Shown here one piece after another: positions 54,012-62,076 of a stretch of 64,000 nucleotides of DNA. A model generated the notes under the pieces. The model worked only from the letters and a program-made list of their open reading frames with translations, had not been told where the DNA came from and ran no database searches. The position numbers and the translations under genes are program-made. Positions within the stretch are counted from its first letter, which is position 1. Each line of letters starts with the position of its first letter. The stretch covers positions 62,001-126,000 of the forward strand of contig NZ_FLYE01000046.1 in assembly GCF_900093605.1 (NCBI RefSeq), written 5' to 3'. This DNA comes from Candidatus Terasakiella magnetica (GTDB lineage Bacteria; Pseudomonadota; Alphaproteobacteria; Rhodospirillales; Terasakiellaceae).

Positions 54012-54818
54012 TTAATCAAAATATTGAACGCGACGGTTCGGTGGTAAAATACTGTTCAACATCATTTCCAAACGGCGCGGGTTTTCCTGTCGCCCAATGG
54101 ATGCGGTCGCAAGAATATAGAGCTGATTGACAAGGAGTTCCTCATCAGAATTACGCTCTAATTTTGCGGCTAGGGGTATCAGTACCATATTTGACAGCAC
54201 TGCACCATAAAAGGTGGTTAACAAAGCAACTGCCATGGATGGGCCGATTGTGCTTGGGTCATCTAGATTACCCAACATTTGAACCAGACCGATCAAGGTG
54301 CCGATCAACCCCATGGCAGGGGCAAATTCAGCCGCTTTTCTAAGGACATTCGCGCCTTTGTTATGGCGTCCTGCCATGGCTTCAAGCTCACCGATCATCA
54401 TGTTTTCAACTTCATCGGCGGGCGTGCCATCCACAATCATGGACAGGCCTTTGTGAAAAAATTCTTCGCGTTTGATGCTTTCAAGTACGCCTTGCAGCTG
54501 GAGAACGCCTTGTTTGCGCGCCACTTCAGCGATTTGGATGGATTGTACGGCAATTGCACTGGCGTCATGTGTTTTATACAGAACGGTTTTAACGATGAGC
54601 TGACCACTGCGCAGCATCTCACCAAGGGAGAAACACACCATTGTGACCCCGATCGTCCCACCAATCACAATCAAGATGGAAGGCGGGTTGAAAAAGGAGT
54701 CTGGAGACCCACCCACAACGATAGCGGCCCCTACCAAGGCAAAGGCAATCAGAAGACCAATAATGGTGGCAGTATCTAAGGTCGATTTGGCGCGGCCAAT
54801 TCCTTCACCTTCACTCAT
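54012..54818 (-). CDS. motA: Flagellar stator protein MotA/PomA type
   Basis: A 268-residue inner-membrane stator subunit with four helices and the family loop (MIGELEAMAGRHNKGANVLRK). The helix MGLIGTLIGLVQMLGNLDDP and LLTTFYGAVLSNMVLIPLAAKLE match MotA/PomA. Ion choice (proton or sodium) cannot be told. The MotB partner is not adjacent or elsewhere in the window, so it must be encoded at another site. The gene is inside the fliF-flhA block. Confidence 0.92.
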   Translation of the reverse strand: MSEGEGIGRAKSTLDTATIIGLLIAFALVGAAIVVGGSPDSFFNPPSILIVIGGTIGVTMVCFSLGEMLRSGQLIVKTVLYKTHDASAIAVQSIQIAEVARKQGVLQLQGVLESIKREEFFHKGLSMIVDGTPADEVENMMIGELEAMAGRHNKGANVLRKAAEFAPAMGLIGTLIGLVQMLGNLDDPSTIGPSMAVALLTTFYGAVLSNMVLIPLAAKLERNSDEELLVNQLYILATASIGRQENPRRLEMMLNSILPPNRRVQYFD

Positions 54819-54829
54819 CGTGCTGTATC

Positions 54830-55201
54830 TTAGCTCCGTTCAGATTTGATAATCTCTGTCATGGTCACGCCAAGGCGCTCTTCCACAACAACAACTTCGC
54901 CACGTGCGACAAGTCGGTTGTTTACATAGATATCAATCGCTTCACCAACTTTACGGTCAAGCTCAACAACCGCACCGCGGCCCAGTTTAAGAAGGTCACT
55001 TACCGGCATGGTCGCTTTGCCCAAAACGGCAGAAACACGAACCGGGATATCATAAACAGCTTCGAGTTCACGCGCACTTGTGGGAAGGTCTTGGGATGGT
55101 CCCATTGAAGGGCTGGCTTGTCCCATTTGAGCTTCAGGTGCCATCGGGCCTTCTGGGTTATCCAGATTATTGAGTTCTAGGTTATTTTCTTCATCAGCCA
55201 T
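54830..55201 (-). CDS. fliN: Flagellar switch protein FliN
   Basis: A 123-residue C-ring protein with a disordered start and the SpoA-type domain (about 45-123: YDIPVRVSAVLGKATMPV; GRGAVVELDRKVGEAIDIYV; LVARGEVVVVEERLGVTM). It acts with FliG and FliM in torque and switching. FliM is not in the window. Start is 1 base after fliH. Confidence 0.92.
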   Translation of the reverse strand: MADEENNLELNNLDNPEGPMAPEAQMGQASPSMGPSQDLPTSARELEAVYDIPVRVSAVLGKATMPVSDLLKLGRGAVVELDRKVGEAIDIYVNNRLVARGEVVVVEERLGVTMTEIIKSERS

Positions 55202-55202
55202 C

Positions 55203-56009
55203 TTAAGATGTCTCCTCTAGTCCTGCCTGAGTGTCCAAAGGACCATCAACAGGAGCTTCCCCATGGGTGTCAGCCGTGGGCTGATTTTCGCCGGAATTGG
55301 CACCTTGCGTCAAGTTCCGTTCTATAATTTCATCAATTAGTTGCCATAAATCATCACTATTGCGCTCAGCCCCGCCTTCTGACCATTCCACACGGCAATC
55401 ACCGGGCACAATATCTTCTTGGGCCATAACAACCACGCGTCCGTCAAAACCGATCTGATCGGCAATAACCGTGAGTTTATCATGCACATCATCGCGCAAG
55501 GATTCATGAACTTTTACAATGATGCGTGGTTCTGCACGAAGGGGTTCTAAGCATTGCGAAACCACATGGACAATTTCATCCAAGCCATTTTTTTCTGCAT
55601 AAGCCGGAATGATTTTTTTCACAACAGCTGTTGCAACTGAAAGCGCATGGGATTCATGGTCTTCCTGAGTTTGGCTGTGGGATTGAAAAACATCCGGTAT
55701 GTTTTGTGAAATCTGGGTCAGCGCGGTTGCAATGAGATGTTCAAACTGGGCATTGGCTTCTTGTAAGCCCGCAGTCTTACCTTCATCAAAGGCTGTTTGC
55801 TGTGCAGCAAGGACTTCTTCTTCATTAAAGGTCGGTGGAGGAGGGGCTTCTACCTCTTCTTCATCTTCATCATCTTCATTTTGCTCAGGTTCTTCTGTAG
55901 CAACATGAACACCTTCTTCACCTTCAAAATCATAGGTGTGGTCCGCCTCCGGGTCATAATCCGGATCGAAGTTCCTGTTTTCAAAAAGATATCTTTTAAT
56001 GCTGCCCAT
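55203..56009 (-). CDS. fliH: Flagellar assembly protein FliH
   Basis: A 268-residue regulator of the FliI ATPase. The first 75 residues are very acidic (NEDDEDEEEVEAPPPP). Then come a helical region with the GKTAGLQEANAQFEHLIA pattern and a C-terminal domain (VSQCLEPLRAEPRIIVKVHE; FDGRVVVMAQEDIVPGDCRV) similar to the b-subunit-like domain of FliH. The position between fliG and fliN supports it. The acidic start is unusual in length but typical of Rhodospirillales forms. Confidence 0.85.
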   Translation of the reverse strand: MGSIKRYLFENRNFDPDYDPEADHTYDFEGEEGVHVATEEPEQNEDDEDEEEVEAPPPPTFNEEEVLAAQQTAFDEGKTAGLQEANAQFEHLIATALTQISQNIPDVFQSHSQTQEDHESHALSVATAVVKKIIPAYAEKNGLDEIVHVVSQCLEPLRAEPRIIVKVHESLRDDVHDKLTVIADQIGFDGRVVVMAQEDIVPGDCRVEWSEGGAERNSDDLWQLIDEIIERNLTQGANSGENQPTADTHGEAPVDGPLDTQAGLEETS

Positions 56010-56027
56010 AAGAATACGTTACCTTGA

Positions 56028-57047
56028 TTAGAAGACCAGTTCGTCTTCTTCGCCTGGTTGTGAGATGTTGATCTCGCCGGCATCAGCCAATTGCTTGGCT
56101 ACAACAACGATTTCGGCTTGGGCTTCGTCCACATCACGCAGGCGAACAGGACCCATGGCTTCCATATCTTCGCGCATCATCTTGGCTGCACGCTCAGACA
56201 TATTCTTGAAGAAGAGATCCTTGACCTCTTCGGACCCGCCTTTAAGAGCCATAGACAGTTTGTCTTTTTCAGCTTGACGCAAGAGGATTTGGATACCGGC
56301 CTGATCCACACGAACCAGATCATCAAATGTAAACATCAAAGCCTTAATGCGCTCAGCAGACTCACGGTTACGTTCTTCAAGAGCCGTGATGAAGCGGTTC
56401 TCGGTGTTACGATCCAAGTTGTTGAAGATATCGGCCATCAACTCGTGGCTATCGCGACGTTGTGTGCGCGCCAGGTTAGACATAAATTCAGAACGTAGTG
56501 TTTTCTCAACGCCGTCCAGAACTTCTTTTTGTACAGCCTCCATACGCAGTAGACGCATGATAACTTCCATGGCGTAGTTTTCCGGCAAGAGCGAGAGCAC
56601 GCGCGCAGCATGGTCGGGCTTAATCTTGGACAGAACCACAGCCACGGTTTGCGGATATTCGTTTTTGAAATAGTTGGCAAGTACGGCTTCATGCACGTTA
56701 CCCAACTTATCCCACATGGTACGACCCGCAGGACCGCGGATCTCTTCCATGATGTTGGAAACACGATCTTTAGGCAGAGCCTGTTTCAGCAAGCGTTCCG
56801 TACTATCAAACGTACCCACAAGGGAGCCCGCAGAAGAAAGCTGATCGGCAAATTCTACAAACAGGCGTTCAATCACCGTGGAACTAACAGAGCCCAGAGA
56901 GGCCATGACTTGAGACATTTCACGAATTTCTTCGTCATCCATCATCTCAAACAGCTTACCTGAATGCTCATCGCCAAGAGAAAGCATGAAAATAGCGGCT
57001 TTCTCCTGACCTGTTAGACTTCGGTAATCGTCCTTTACGCGTGCCAT
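56028..57047 (-). CDS. fliG: Flagellar motor switch protein FliG
   Basis: A 339-residue C-ring protein that touches MotA and sets rotor direction. Three ARM-like domains are in order: the N-terminal domain ([20 protein letters not shown]), the middle part with EHPQT-type [10 protein letters not shown] (here [16 protein letters not shown]) and the C-terminal torque helix ([38 protein letters not shown]). The length is normal. It sits 12 bases after fliF. Confidence 0.95.
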   Translation of the reverse strand: MARVKDDYRSLTGQEKAAIFMLSLGDEHSGKLFEMMDDEEIREMSQVMASLGSVSSTVIERLFVEFADQLSSAGSLVGTFDSTERLLKQALPKDRVSNIMEEIRGPAGRTMWDKLGNVHEAVLANYFKNEYPQTVAVVLSKIKPDHAARVLSLLPENYAMEVIMRLLRMEAVQKEVLDGVEKTLRSEFMSNLARTQRRDSHELMADIFNNLDRNTENRFITALEERNRESAERIKALMFTFDDLVRVDQAGIQILLRQAEKDKLSMALKGGSEEVKDLFFKNMSERAAKMMREDMEAMGPVRLRDVDEAQAEIVVVAKQLADAGEINISQPGEEDELVF

Positions 57048-57059
57048 ACTTCTTTACCT

Positions 57060-58691
57060 TTAACCTTCTTGATACATCCAGTTTCGGATGATCGCCAAAG
57101 CTTCTTCCGGGTGTTTCTCAACAATTTCACCAACCTTCTTCACAGAAGACGCCTTCACGCGGCCTTCTACACGGTCGATATCGATAAGTTCTTCAAAGCT
57201 GTCATCTTCATCAGCCACCGTATCGGATGGAACAGGTACACCAGCCGGTCCGGCCAAGGCTTCCTGTTCGGCTTCAGCCAGCGCAGCAGCTTCTGCAGCA
57301 GCTTGCTGTTCGAATACACGCTTGATAAGTGGGCGAACCACCAAGAGGATAACCAGCAGAGCGACAAAGCCCAGAACGACCATCTCTGCATAATGCATGA
57401 GTTCTGGTTTTGTGAAGATCCAGAAGACAATTTCTTCTGTGTCGTCGATTTGCTCAATGGCAGCAAAGCGCATGTTAATCACATCAACACGGTCGCGATC
57501 ATCGGTAAAGCCGATGGCGCTTTTAACCAGAGTTGAAATCTGGTCCATTTCTTCCTGGCTGCGCGCTTCGTAGGTGACGTTGCCTTCTTCGTCTCTAGTA
57601 TAGACGCCATCAACAAGAACAGCGACAGAAAGGCGGTTAACAACCGCAGTTTCACGCACACGATTGATGATTTTTTTGGAAATTTCGTAGTTAACAGTTT
57701 CCTGTGTGCGGTTGGCACTGGAGCCTGCGGTTGCGGAGTTTCCTTGATCTTGAGCGTCAGGTAGGTTGTTACCTACCGTCACCGCCATGTCGTTTTCGCT
57801 TTCGTTGCTTTGTTCGTTTTCTTCCAAGGTGGAACTGGAACGTACAACCTGACCTTCAGGGTCATATTCTTCTTCAACCGATGTGACACGGGAGAAATCC
57901 ATATCGGCAGCGACTTGAGCGCGCACTTTACCAAAACCGACGGTACGTTCAATCAGCCCTTCGATACGTCGTGCAATGGCTTCTTGTTTCTGAAGGCGTT
58001 GGTGCTCAATCTCTTGTGCTTTATCGGCATTACCCGGTTGGTCAAACCCTTTTGCGAGTAAGGCCCCCTTATCATCGACAATGGAGATACGGTCAGGCTT
58101 CAAATCAGGAACGGCCGAGGCAACAAGGTGCTGAACGGCAGAAATTTGTTCTTTAGTGAGCCGCTCGGCATTAAGCATTTTTAAAACGACAGAGGCACTT
58201 GGCTTTTGACGCTCCCGCGAAAAGAGCTCTCGGCGGGGTAAAACCAAATGGACACGGGCGGCTTTTACATTGCCAATGGAACGGATGGTCCTGGCAAGCT
58301 CACCCTCAAGGGCGCGCACAAGGTTTACGTTTTGCTGGAAGTTGGTGGAGCCAATAGCATCGGCATTGTCAAAAACTTCATAGCCGACAGAGCCCCCCGT
58401 AGGTAGCCCGTTTTCAGCGATTTTGAGACGCATGGGGCCGACTTGGTCGCTCTTAACGTAAATTTCCGTTCCTTCTTTCGCCACATCGTAAGGAACTTCT
58501 TCTCTGGAGAGGATACCGACGATCTGTTGGGAGTCATCAGCGCTCAGGTTGGAATAAAGCAATTCCATCTGCGGCGTGCCGATACGGGTCATCAAATAGA
58601 TGAAAAAAGCGACAAGCGCCAGTATGACACCACCAACCACAGCTAAACGCTGGGGGCCAAGATTTTTTAATGCGTCAACAAAACCACTCAC
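57060..58691 (-). CDS. fliF: Flagellar MS-ring protein FliF
   Basis: A 543-residue membrane ring protein, the first structure in flagellar assembly. Two helices flank the periplasmic part: one near residue 15-35 (VGGVILALVAFFIYL) and one near 440-460. The ring-building domain holds ELARTIRSIGNVKAARVHLV and SASVVLKMLNAERLTKEQI. The C-terminal tail binds FliG. This is the first gene of the minus-strand block that runs to flhA, and its upstream region has a near-match to a CtrA box. Confidence 0.95.
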   Translation of the reverse strand: MSGFVDALKNLGPQRLAVVGGVILALVAFFIYLMTRIGTPQMELLYSNLSADDSQQIVGILSREEVPYDVAKEGTEIYVKSDQVGPMRLKIAENGLPTGGSVGYEVFDNADAIGSTNFQQNVNLVRALEGELARTIRSIGNVKAARVHLVLPRRELFSRERQKPSASVVLKMLNAERLTKEQISAVQHLVASAVPDLKPDRISIVDDKGALLAKGFDQPGNADKAQEIEHQRLQKQEAIARRIEGLIERTVGFGKVRAQVAADMDFSRVTSVEEEYDPEGQVVRSSSTLEENEQSNESENDMAVTVGNNLPDAQDQGNSATAGSSANRTQETVNYEISKKIINRVRETAVVNRLSVAVLVDGVYTRDEEGNVTYEARSQEEMDQISTLVKSAIGFTDDRDRVDVINMRFAAIEQIDDTEEIVFWIFTKPELMHYAEMVVLGFVALLVILLVVRPLIKRVFEQQAAAEAAALAEAEQEALAGPAGVPVPSDTVADEDDSFEELIDIDRVEGRVKASSVKKVGEIVEKHPEEALAIIRNWMYQEG

Positions 58692-58732
58692 TTGATGTGT
58701 CCCTTCTGACTGTCTCTTTTCGTCTTTGACAC

Positions 58733-58757
58733 CATACGCATCCCAAAAGCGCGTATG
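58733..58757 (-). other. Hairpin in the fliF leader
   Basis: CATACGC and GCGTATG pair over 7 bp with an 11-base loop, 42-66 bases upstream of the fliF start. It has no T run. It could shape the mRNA leader or bind a regulator. Confidence 0.35.
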
Positions 58758-58789
58758 AAACTACACTGTAGAATCTAACGCAGTTACCC

Positions 58790-58804
58790 TAAACAAGAAG
58801 TTAA
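58790..58804 (-). promoter_or_regulatory. Near-match CtrA box upstream of fliF
   Basis: Read on the minus strand, TTAACTTCTTGTTTA fits TTAA-N7-TTAA at 7 of 8 fixed bases. It lies about 100 bases upstream of the fliF start, and TACAGT at about 58764 could be the -10. Confidence 0.45.
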
Positions 58805-58908
58805 CAACCCGGCATTTTTTGCCTAGCAGAAATCAATGTCGCGAATCGCTTCCTCTAAAATGGCCTGAAAACCATGAAGATTCTAGTGTTTTTTTCATAT
58901 AATTCGTC

Positions 58909-58928
58909 ATTCTGGCGAAAGTCAGAAT
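58909..58928. repeat. REP-like extragenic palindrome, copy 3
   Basis: ATTCTGGC and GTCAGAAT pair over 8 bp (one G-T wobble) around a GAAA tetraloop, flanked by GTC and CCAAG. This is the GTCATTCTGGCGAAA... palindrome type, as at 21.8 and 31.8 kb. Confidence 0.6.
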
Positions 58929-58983
58929 CCAAGAGTCTGTGGGGGTCGTAGACTTTGGCCTTAGCCAGTGTGACAAAACGTTT

Positions 58984-59020
58984 AAAAAAAGGGCCTCGAC
59001 GCGAAAAACGTGCCGAGGCC
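58984..59020 (-). terminator. Terminator of the fliK-flgD-flgE unit
   Basis: GGCCTCG and CGAGGCC form the outer 7-bp stem, extended inside by ACG/CGT with a two-base bulge. Read on the minus strand it ends in seven T. It lies about 60 bases after the flgE stop. Confidence 0.88.
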
Positions 59021-59077
59021 AAGTCTTAAAGAGAACCGATAAAAATCGGAGATATTCTGAAAAATAAAACGCTAATC

Positions 59078-61225
59078 TTAACGTTTCACTCTCAGAAGTT
59101 CTTCCAACATCTCATCTGATGTTGAAATAATCTTGGCCGCAGCGGAATAGGCGCGCTGGGTAGTAATCATGGAGGTGAATTCTTCACCCAAATCCACGGT
59201 AGAGGCCTCAAGGGCCGACTGGTTGGTTGTCCCCGCACCGGCAGAACCGGCTTCACGTACCGTTGGCTGACCGGAGAAATCGGTCTCGATCCAGACGTTA
59301 CCTGAAAGACTTTCCATACCGTTTGGGTTCACCATAGTGGCAACCGGGATCTGGAAGACCGGACGGGTTACACCGTTATCAAACAGGGCCGTGACAATAC
59401 CTTCAGAGTTGATGGACAGACCAGCGTAGTTACCAAAGGCGGCACCGTTTTGAGAGATGTAGTTGATCTGGTAGTTCCCACCAAACTGTGTGATCCCATC
59501 AGCAACGTTGTAGTTACCTAGTGAAACCTGCAAGGCAGGGCTTGTGGAACCATCCATATCTTCTGCACCGTTTGCCCATGCAATTTTATATTGGATGGTC
59601 GGATCAGAAGCCGTGGCTTCATCTGTTCCAAAGAAGGAGTCTGGCGTACCATCACCGTTAAAGGCAACAGCGTGGTTTGTTGATTGTGTCCAGTTGATGG
59701 TGGAATTTACCGCTTCCACATCAAATGATGTGGTCTGCATCACCGCATCCACACCTGCTGTTGTCAGGCCAGTGGCATCAACAGTCAGGGAGTCAGATGT
59801 ATCGACGTTATGGAAAACAACTGCGTTTTCACCAGCAATACGTTCTGCCCATGTGTTTGGCGGTGAGTCCGGCACACCATCAAATTCATATTGCAAGATA
59901 GACTGGATTTTCTCACCAAGTTCATCCATCACTTGTGAAAGAGAACGGCTGGAAACTTTAATATCAAGGTTGGTTGTTGCGGCAACAGCGTTGGCAGCAA
60001 CCGTTGCTGTCATACCACCACCTGCAACACCACCATCAGTGACGTTGGCGTAAGAGGCTGATGTGTTGTTAACCGAGATCACAGAAGCATTTACAGAAAC
60101 CCATGAACCTTTCCCACGTGCGGAGTCCATTTGGGTCTCCATCGCACTGGCAAGGGCGGCAGCCACTGTGCTTGTGTTGGCACCTGTAGCAACGGTAACA
60201 GCGATGTTACCAGCTGTTACGGTACTGTCTGTATCAAGTTCGTAAGTGACACCATCAAGGGTGACCGTGTTGCCATCAGCTGGTGTGCCACCAATTGTAA
60301 TCGTATCTTGGTGCATGGCTGTTGAGTCAGCTGTGGTGAAATCAATGGTGTAGGTGTTACCGCCCAACTCCATCGTCATAGATGTGCCGGAGTCAGGAAC
60401 CGATGTGAAATCAAGGCGACCCAGTGACATATAGTTGTTACGTTCTGTATTTTGGTCTTCAATCACGATGGATTCAGAACCTTCTGGGGGAACAACTGAT
60501 AGGTCCCAGCCGTTAGAGGCACGTTTTGTCCATGTGTGGTTGATGTTATGAGCTCCACCAAGGGAGTCATAAATCAGAACGTCGGTTTTATGTGTGGAAC
60601 CAACATCATCTTCAGAAGGCAGGTTAGCCCCCATGGAAATGGTGGTGGAGGCAACAGCTGTACCACCGATGGTTTTTAAGTTAAGCGGGCGCAGGTTGGT
60701 TGAGTCAACGATGTTATCGTTGATATAGACCGTATCACCCTGAGAGTTCTGATAGGCTTTCATGTAGGTGTCATCATTGATGGTTTTTGTTACCGCTTGG
60801 GTAGAACCATCATAGGTCTGTAAAGGCCAGCCTTGCATGTAAAAGCCTGAAACGTTTTGCAGGTAGCCTTCTTTATCTACTTTAAAAGAACCTGCACGTG
60901 TGTAGGCATAAATATCACCTGTACCCGGGTCACCAGCTTCGTTCACGATGAACATACCGTTACCGGAAATAGAGATATCTGTTGCAGAAGACGTTGATTG
61001 CAAGAGACCTTGAACATCAATGCCTTGGCGTGGTTTAGACTGCACACCACCTGCGGAATATTTTGTTGTAGAGGCTTGTTTCGTGACAAGCGTCTGAAAG
61101 TTAACTGTGGTCGATTTATAACCGGATGTGTTTACGTTGGTTACGTTATCGGCGATTGCACCCATGGCACTGGACTGTGCCTGAAGGCCGGATACGCCGG
61201 AAAAGAGTGCACCATATAAGCTCAT
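59078..61225 (-). CDS. flgE: Flagellar hook protein FlgE (enlarged)
   Basis: The hook subunit, assembled outside the cell. The N-terminal ALFSGVSGLQAQSSAMGAIA and ADNVTNVNTSGYKSTTVNFQ are the axial rod/hook signature. The C-terminal QSALEASTVDLGEEFTSMIT closes the D0 helix. At 715 residues it is much longer than the E. coli form (about 400); the added central part (about 280-520) is rich in Thr, Ala, Asp and Gly with a D-T-I-T-I-G pattern, exposed on the hook surface. An AAGGAG site precedes the ATG. It is the last gene of the fliK-flgD-flgE unit. Confidence 0.92.
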   Translation of the reverse strand: MSLYGALFSGVSGLQAQSSAMGAIADNVTNVNTSGYKSTTVNFQTLVTKQASTTKYSAGGVQSKPRQGIDVQGLLQSTSSATDISISGNGMFIVNEAGDPGTGDIYAYTRAGSFKVDKEGYLQNVSGFYMQGWPLQTYDGSTQAVTKTINDDTYMKAYQNSQGDTVYINDNIVDSTNLRPLNLKTIGGTAVASTTISMGANLPSEDDVGSTHKTDVLIYDSLGGAHNINHTWTKRASNGWDLSVVPPEGSESIVIEDQNTERNNYMSLGRLDFTSVPDSGTSMTMELGGNTYTIDFTTADSTAMHQDTITIGGTPADGNTVTLDGVTYELDTDSTVTAGNIAVTVATGANTSTVAAALASAMETQMDSARGKGSWVSVNASVISVNNTSASYANVTDGGVAGGGMTATVAANAVAATTNLDIKVSSRSLSQVMDELGEKIQSILQYEFDGVPDSPPNTWAERIAGENAVVFHNVDTSDSLTVDATGLTTAGVDAVMQTTSFDVEAVNSTINWTQSTNHAVAFNGDGTPDSFFGTDEATASDPTIQYKIAWANGAEDMDGSTSPALQVSLGNYNVADGITQFGGNYQINYISQNGAAFGNYAGLSINSEGIVTALFDNGVTRPVFQIPVATMVNPNGMESLSGNVWIETDFSGQPTVREAGSAGAGTTNQSALEASTVDLGEEFTSMITTQRAYSAAAKIISTSDEMLEELLRVKR

Positions 61226-61278
61226 CTTTTATCTCCTTAGCGAGTTTTGTTTTTTCGCGGTTCTCGCATTTTCATTTT

Positions 61279-61301
61279 GGTGGTTCTATTCTCGAACCAC
61301 C
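61279..61301 (-). other. Hairpin between flgD and flgE
   Basis: GGTGGTTC and GAACCACC pair perfectly over 8 bp around a 7-base loop. It lies 54 bases before flgE, with no T run. It could tune the ratio of flgD to flgE mRNA. Confidence 0.5.
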
Positions 61302-61316
61302 GGTTCTCTGTATGTC

Positions 61317-62045
61317 TTATGAAGTTGTTTCTTCAGTTGTTTCTTCCTCAGTTACGTCCTCAGTTGAGTCCGTTAAAGAGGCGGCCTGTTCTTTCAATGT
61401 AATGACTTGTGACAGACCGATTTCCATGTTGTTCAACATCAAGGCGGCTTCATCACCAGCGTAAGATACGCCGGTCACTTTACCGATTGCTGTTGTTGTG
61501 ACATCCACAGGAGCGCCATCACCATCCATGGCTGATACGGTGAGTTTGTACATGCCATCAGGAACTTTATTGCCCTGCATGTCTGTACCATCCCAGATAA
61601 CACCGTGTTTACCGACGCTGACCTGACCTTCAGAAGAGAAGACTGTGCGGCCCGTATCGTCTTGGATGTTGATGAGTGTCGCTTCTGCACTGTCATGAAG
61701 GACGTAATTGAACTCGGACTCACCGTTGTAAACCTGAACGGAACCGCTCTCGGCTTCAACGAAGCGACCGACATAGCTGGCCACGCTTGCCAGTTGCGAG
61801 TTTTCTTGGGCACGGATCAAGGTCTCTAGGTTAGAGTTCTGTGAGATCTGTTGCTCAACGCTCGCAAATTGGACAAGCTGTGAAGTAAACTCGGTTGCAT
61901 CCATGGGATCAAGTGGATCCTGGTGTTGCAACTGAGTTGTTAACAACGTCATGAAATCATCCAAGTCGTCCGCAAGTTTTTGGGCGTCTTGGGTGGCAGC
62001 GCTTGCTGTTGAAGCGGCACCAATTCCTGAAACTGCATCAGCCAT
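61317..62045 (-). CDS. flgD: Flagellar hook cap protein FlgD
   Basis: The hook-assembly scaffold, which sits at the growing tip and is then lost. The N-terminal LDDFMTLLTTQLQHQDPLDP and FTSQLVQFASVEQQ are the family signature. The rest holds the Ig-like and tudor-like domains (VIWDGTDMQGNKVPDGMYKL). A run rich in Thr and Glu ends the protein (EEETTEETTS). The length of 242 residues is normal. It lies between fliK and flgE. Confidence 0.95.
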   Translation of the reverse strand: MADAVSGIGAASTASAATQDAQKLADDLDDFMTLLTTQLQHQDPLDPMDATEFTSQLVQFASVEQQISQNSNLETLIRAQENSQLASVASYVGRFVEAESGSVQVYNGESEFNYVLHDSAEATLINIQDDTGRTVFSSEGQVSVGKHGVIWDGTDMQGNKVPDGMYKLTVSAMDGDGAPVDVTTTAIGKVTGVSYAGDEAALMLNNMEIGLSQVITLKEQAASLTDSTEDVTEEETTEETTS

Positions 62046-62076
62046 TGTTCAATCTTTCCTTCAAATCGTTACTTTT

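Larger units (their letters stand above)
58692..59077. other. Intergenic region between fliF and flgE
   Basis: This 386-base stretch has no open reading frame I trust. It holds, from left to right, the fliF leader hairpin, the CtrA-like box, a REP-like palindrome (58909-58928) and the flgE terminator. The rest is AT-rich without other structure that I can see. Confidence 0.7.

Noticed and set aside
58806-58824. GGCA...TGCC near fliF considered as a sigma-54 promoter
   Set aside because: The GG-to-GC distance is 10 bases, not the required 12. It is a simple palindrome.
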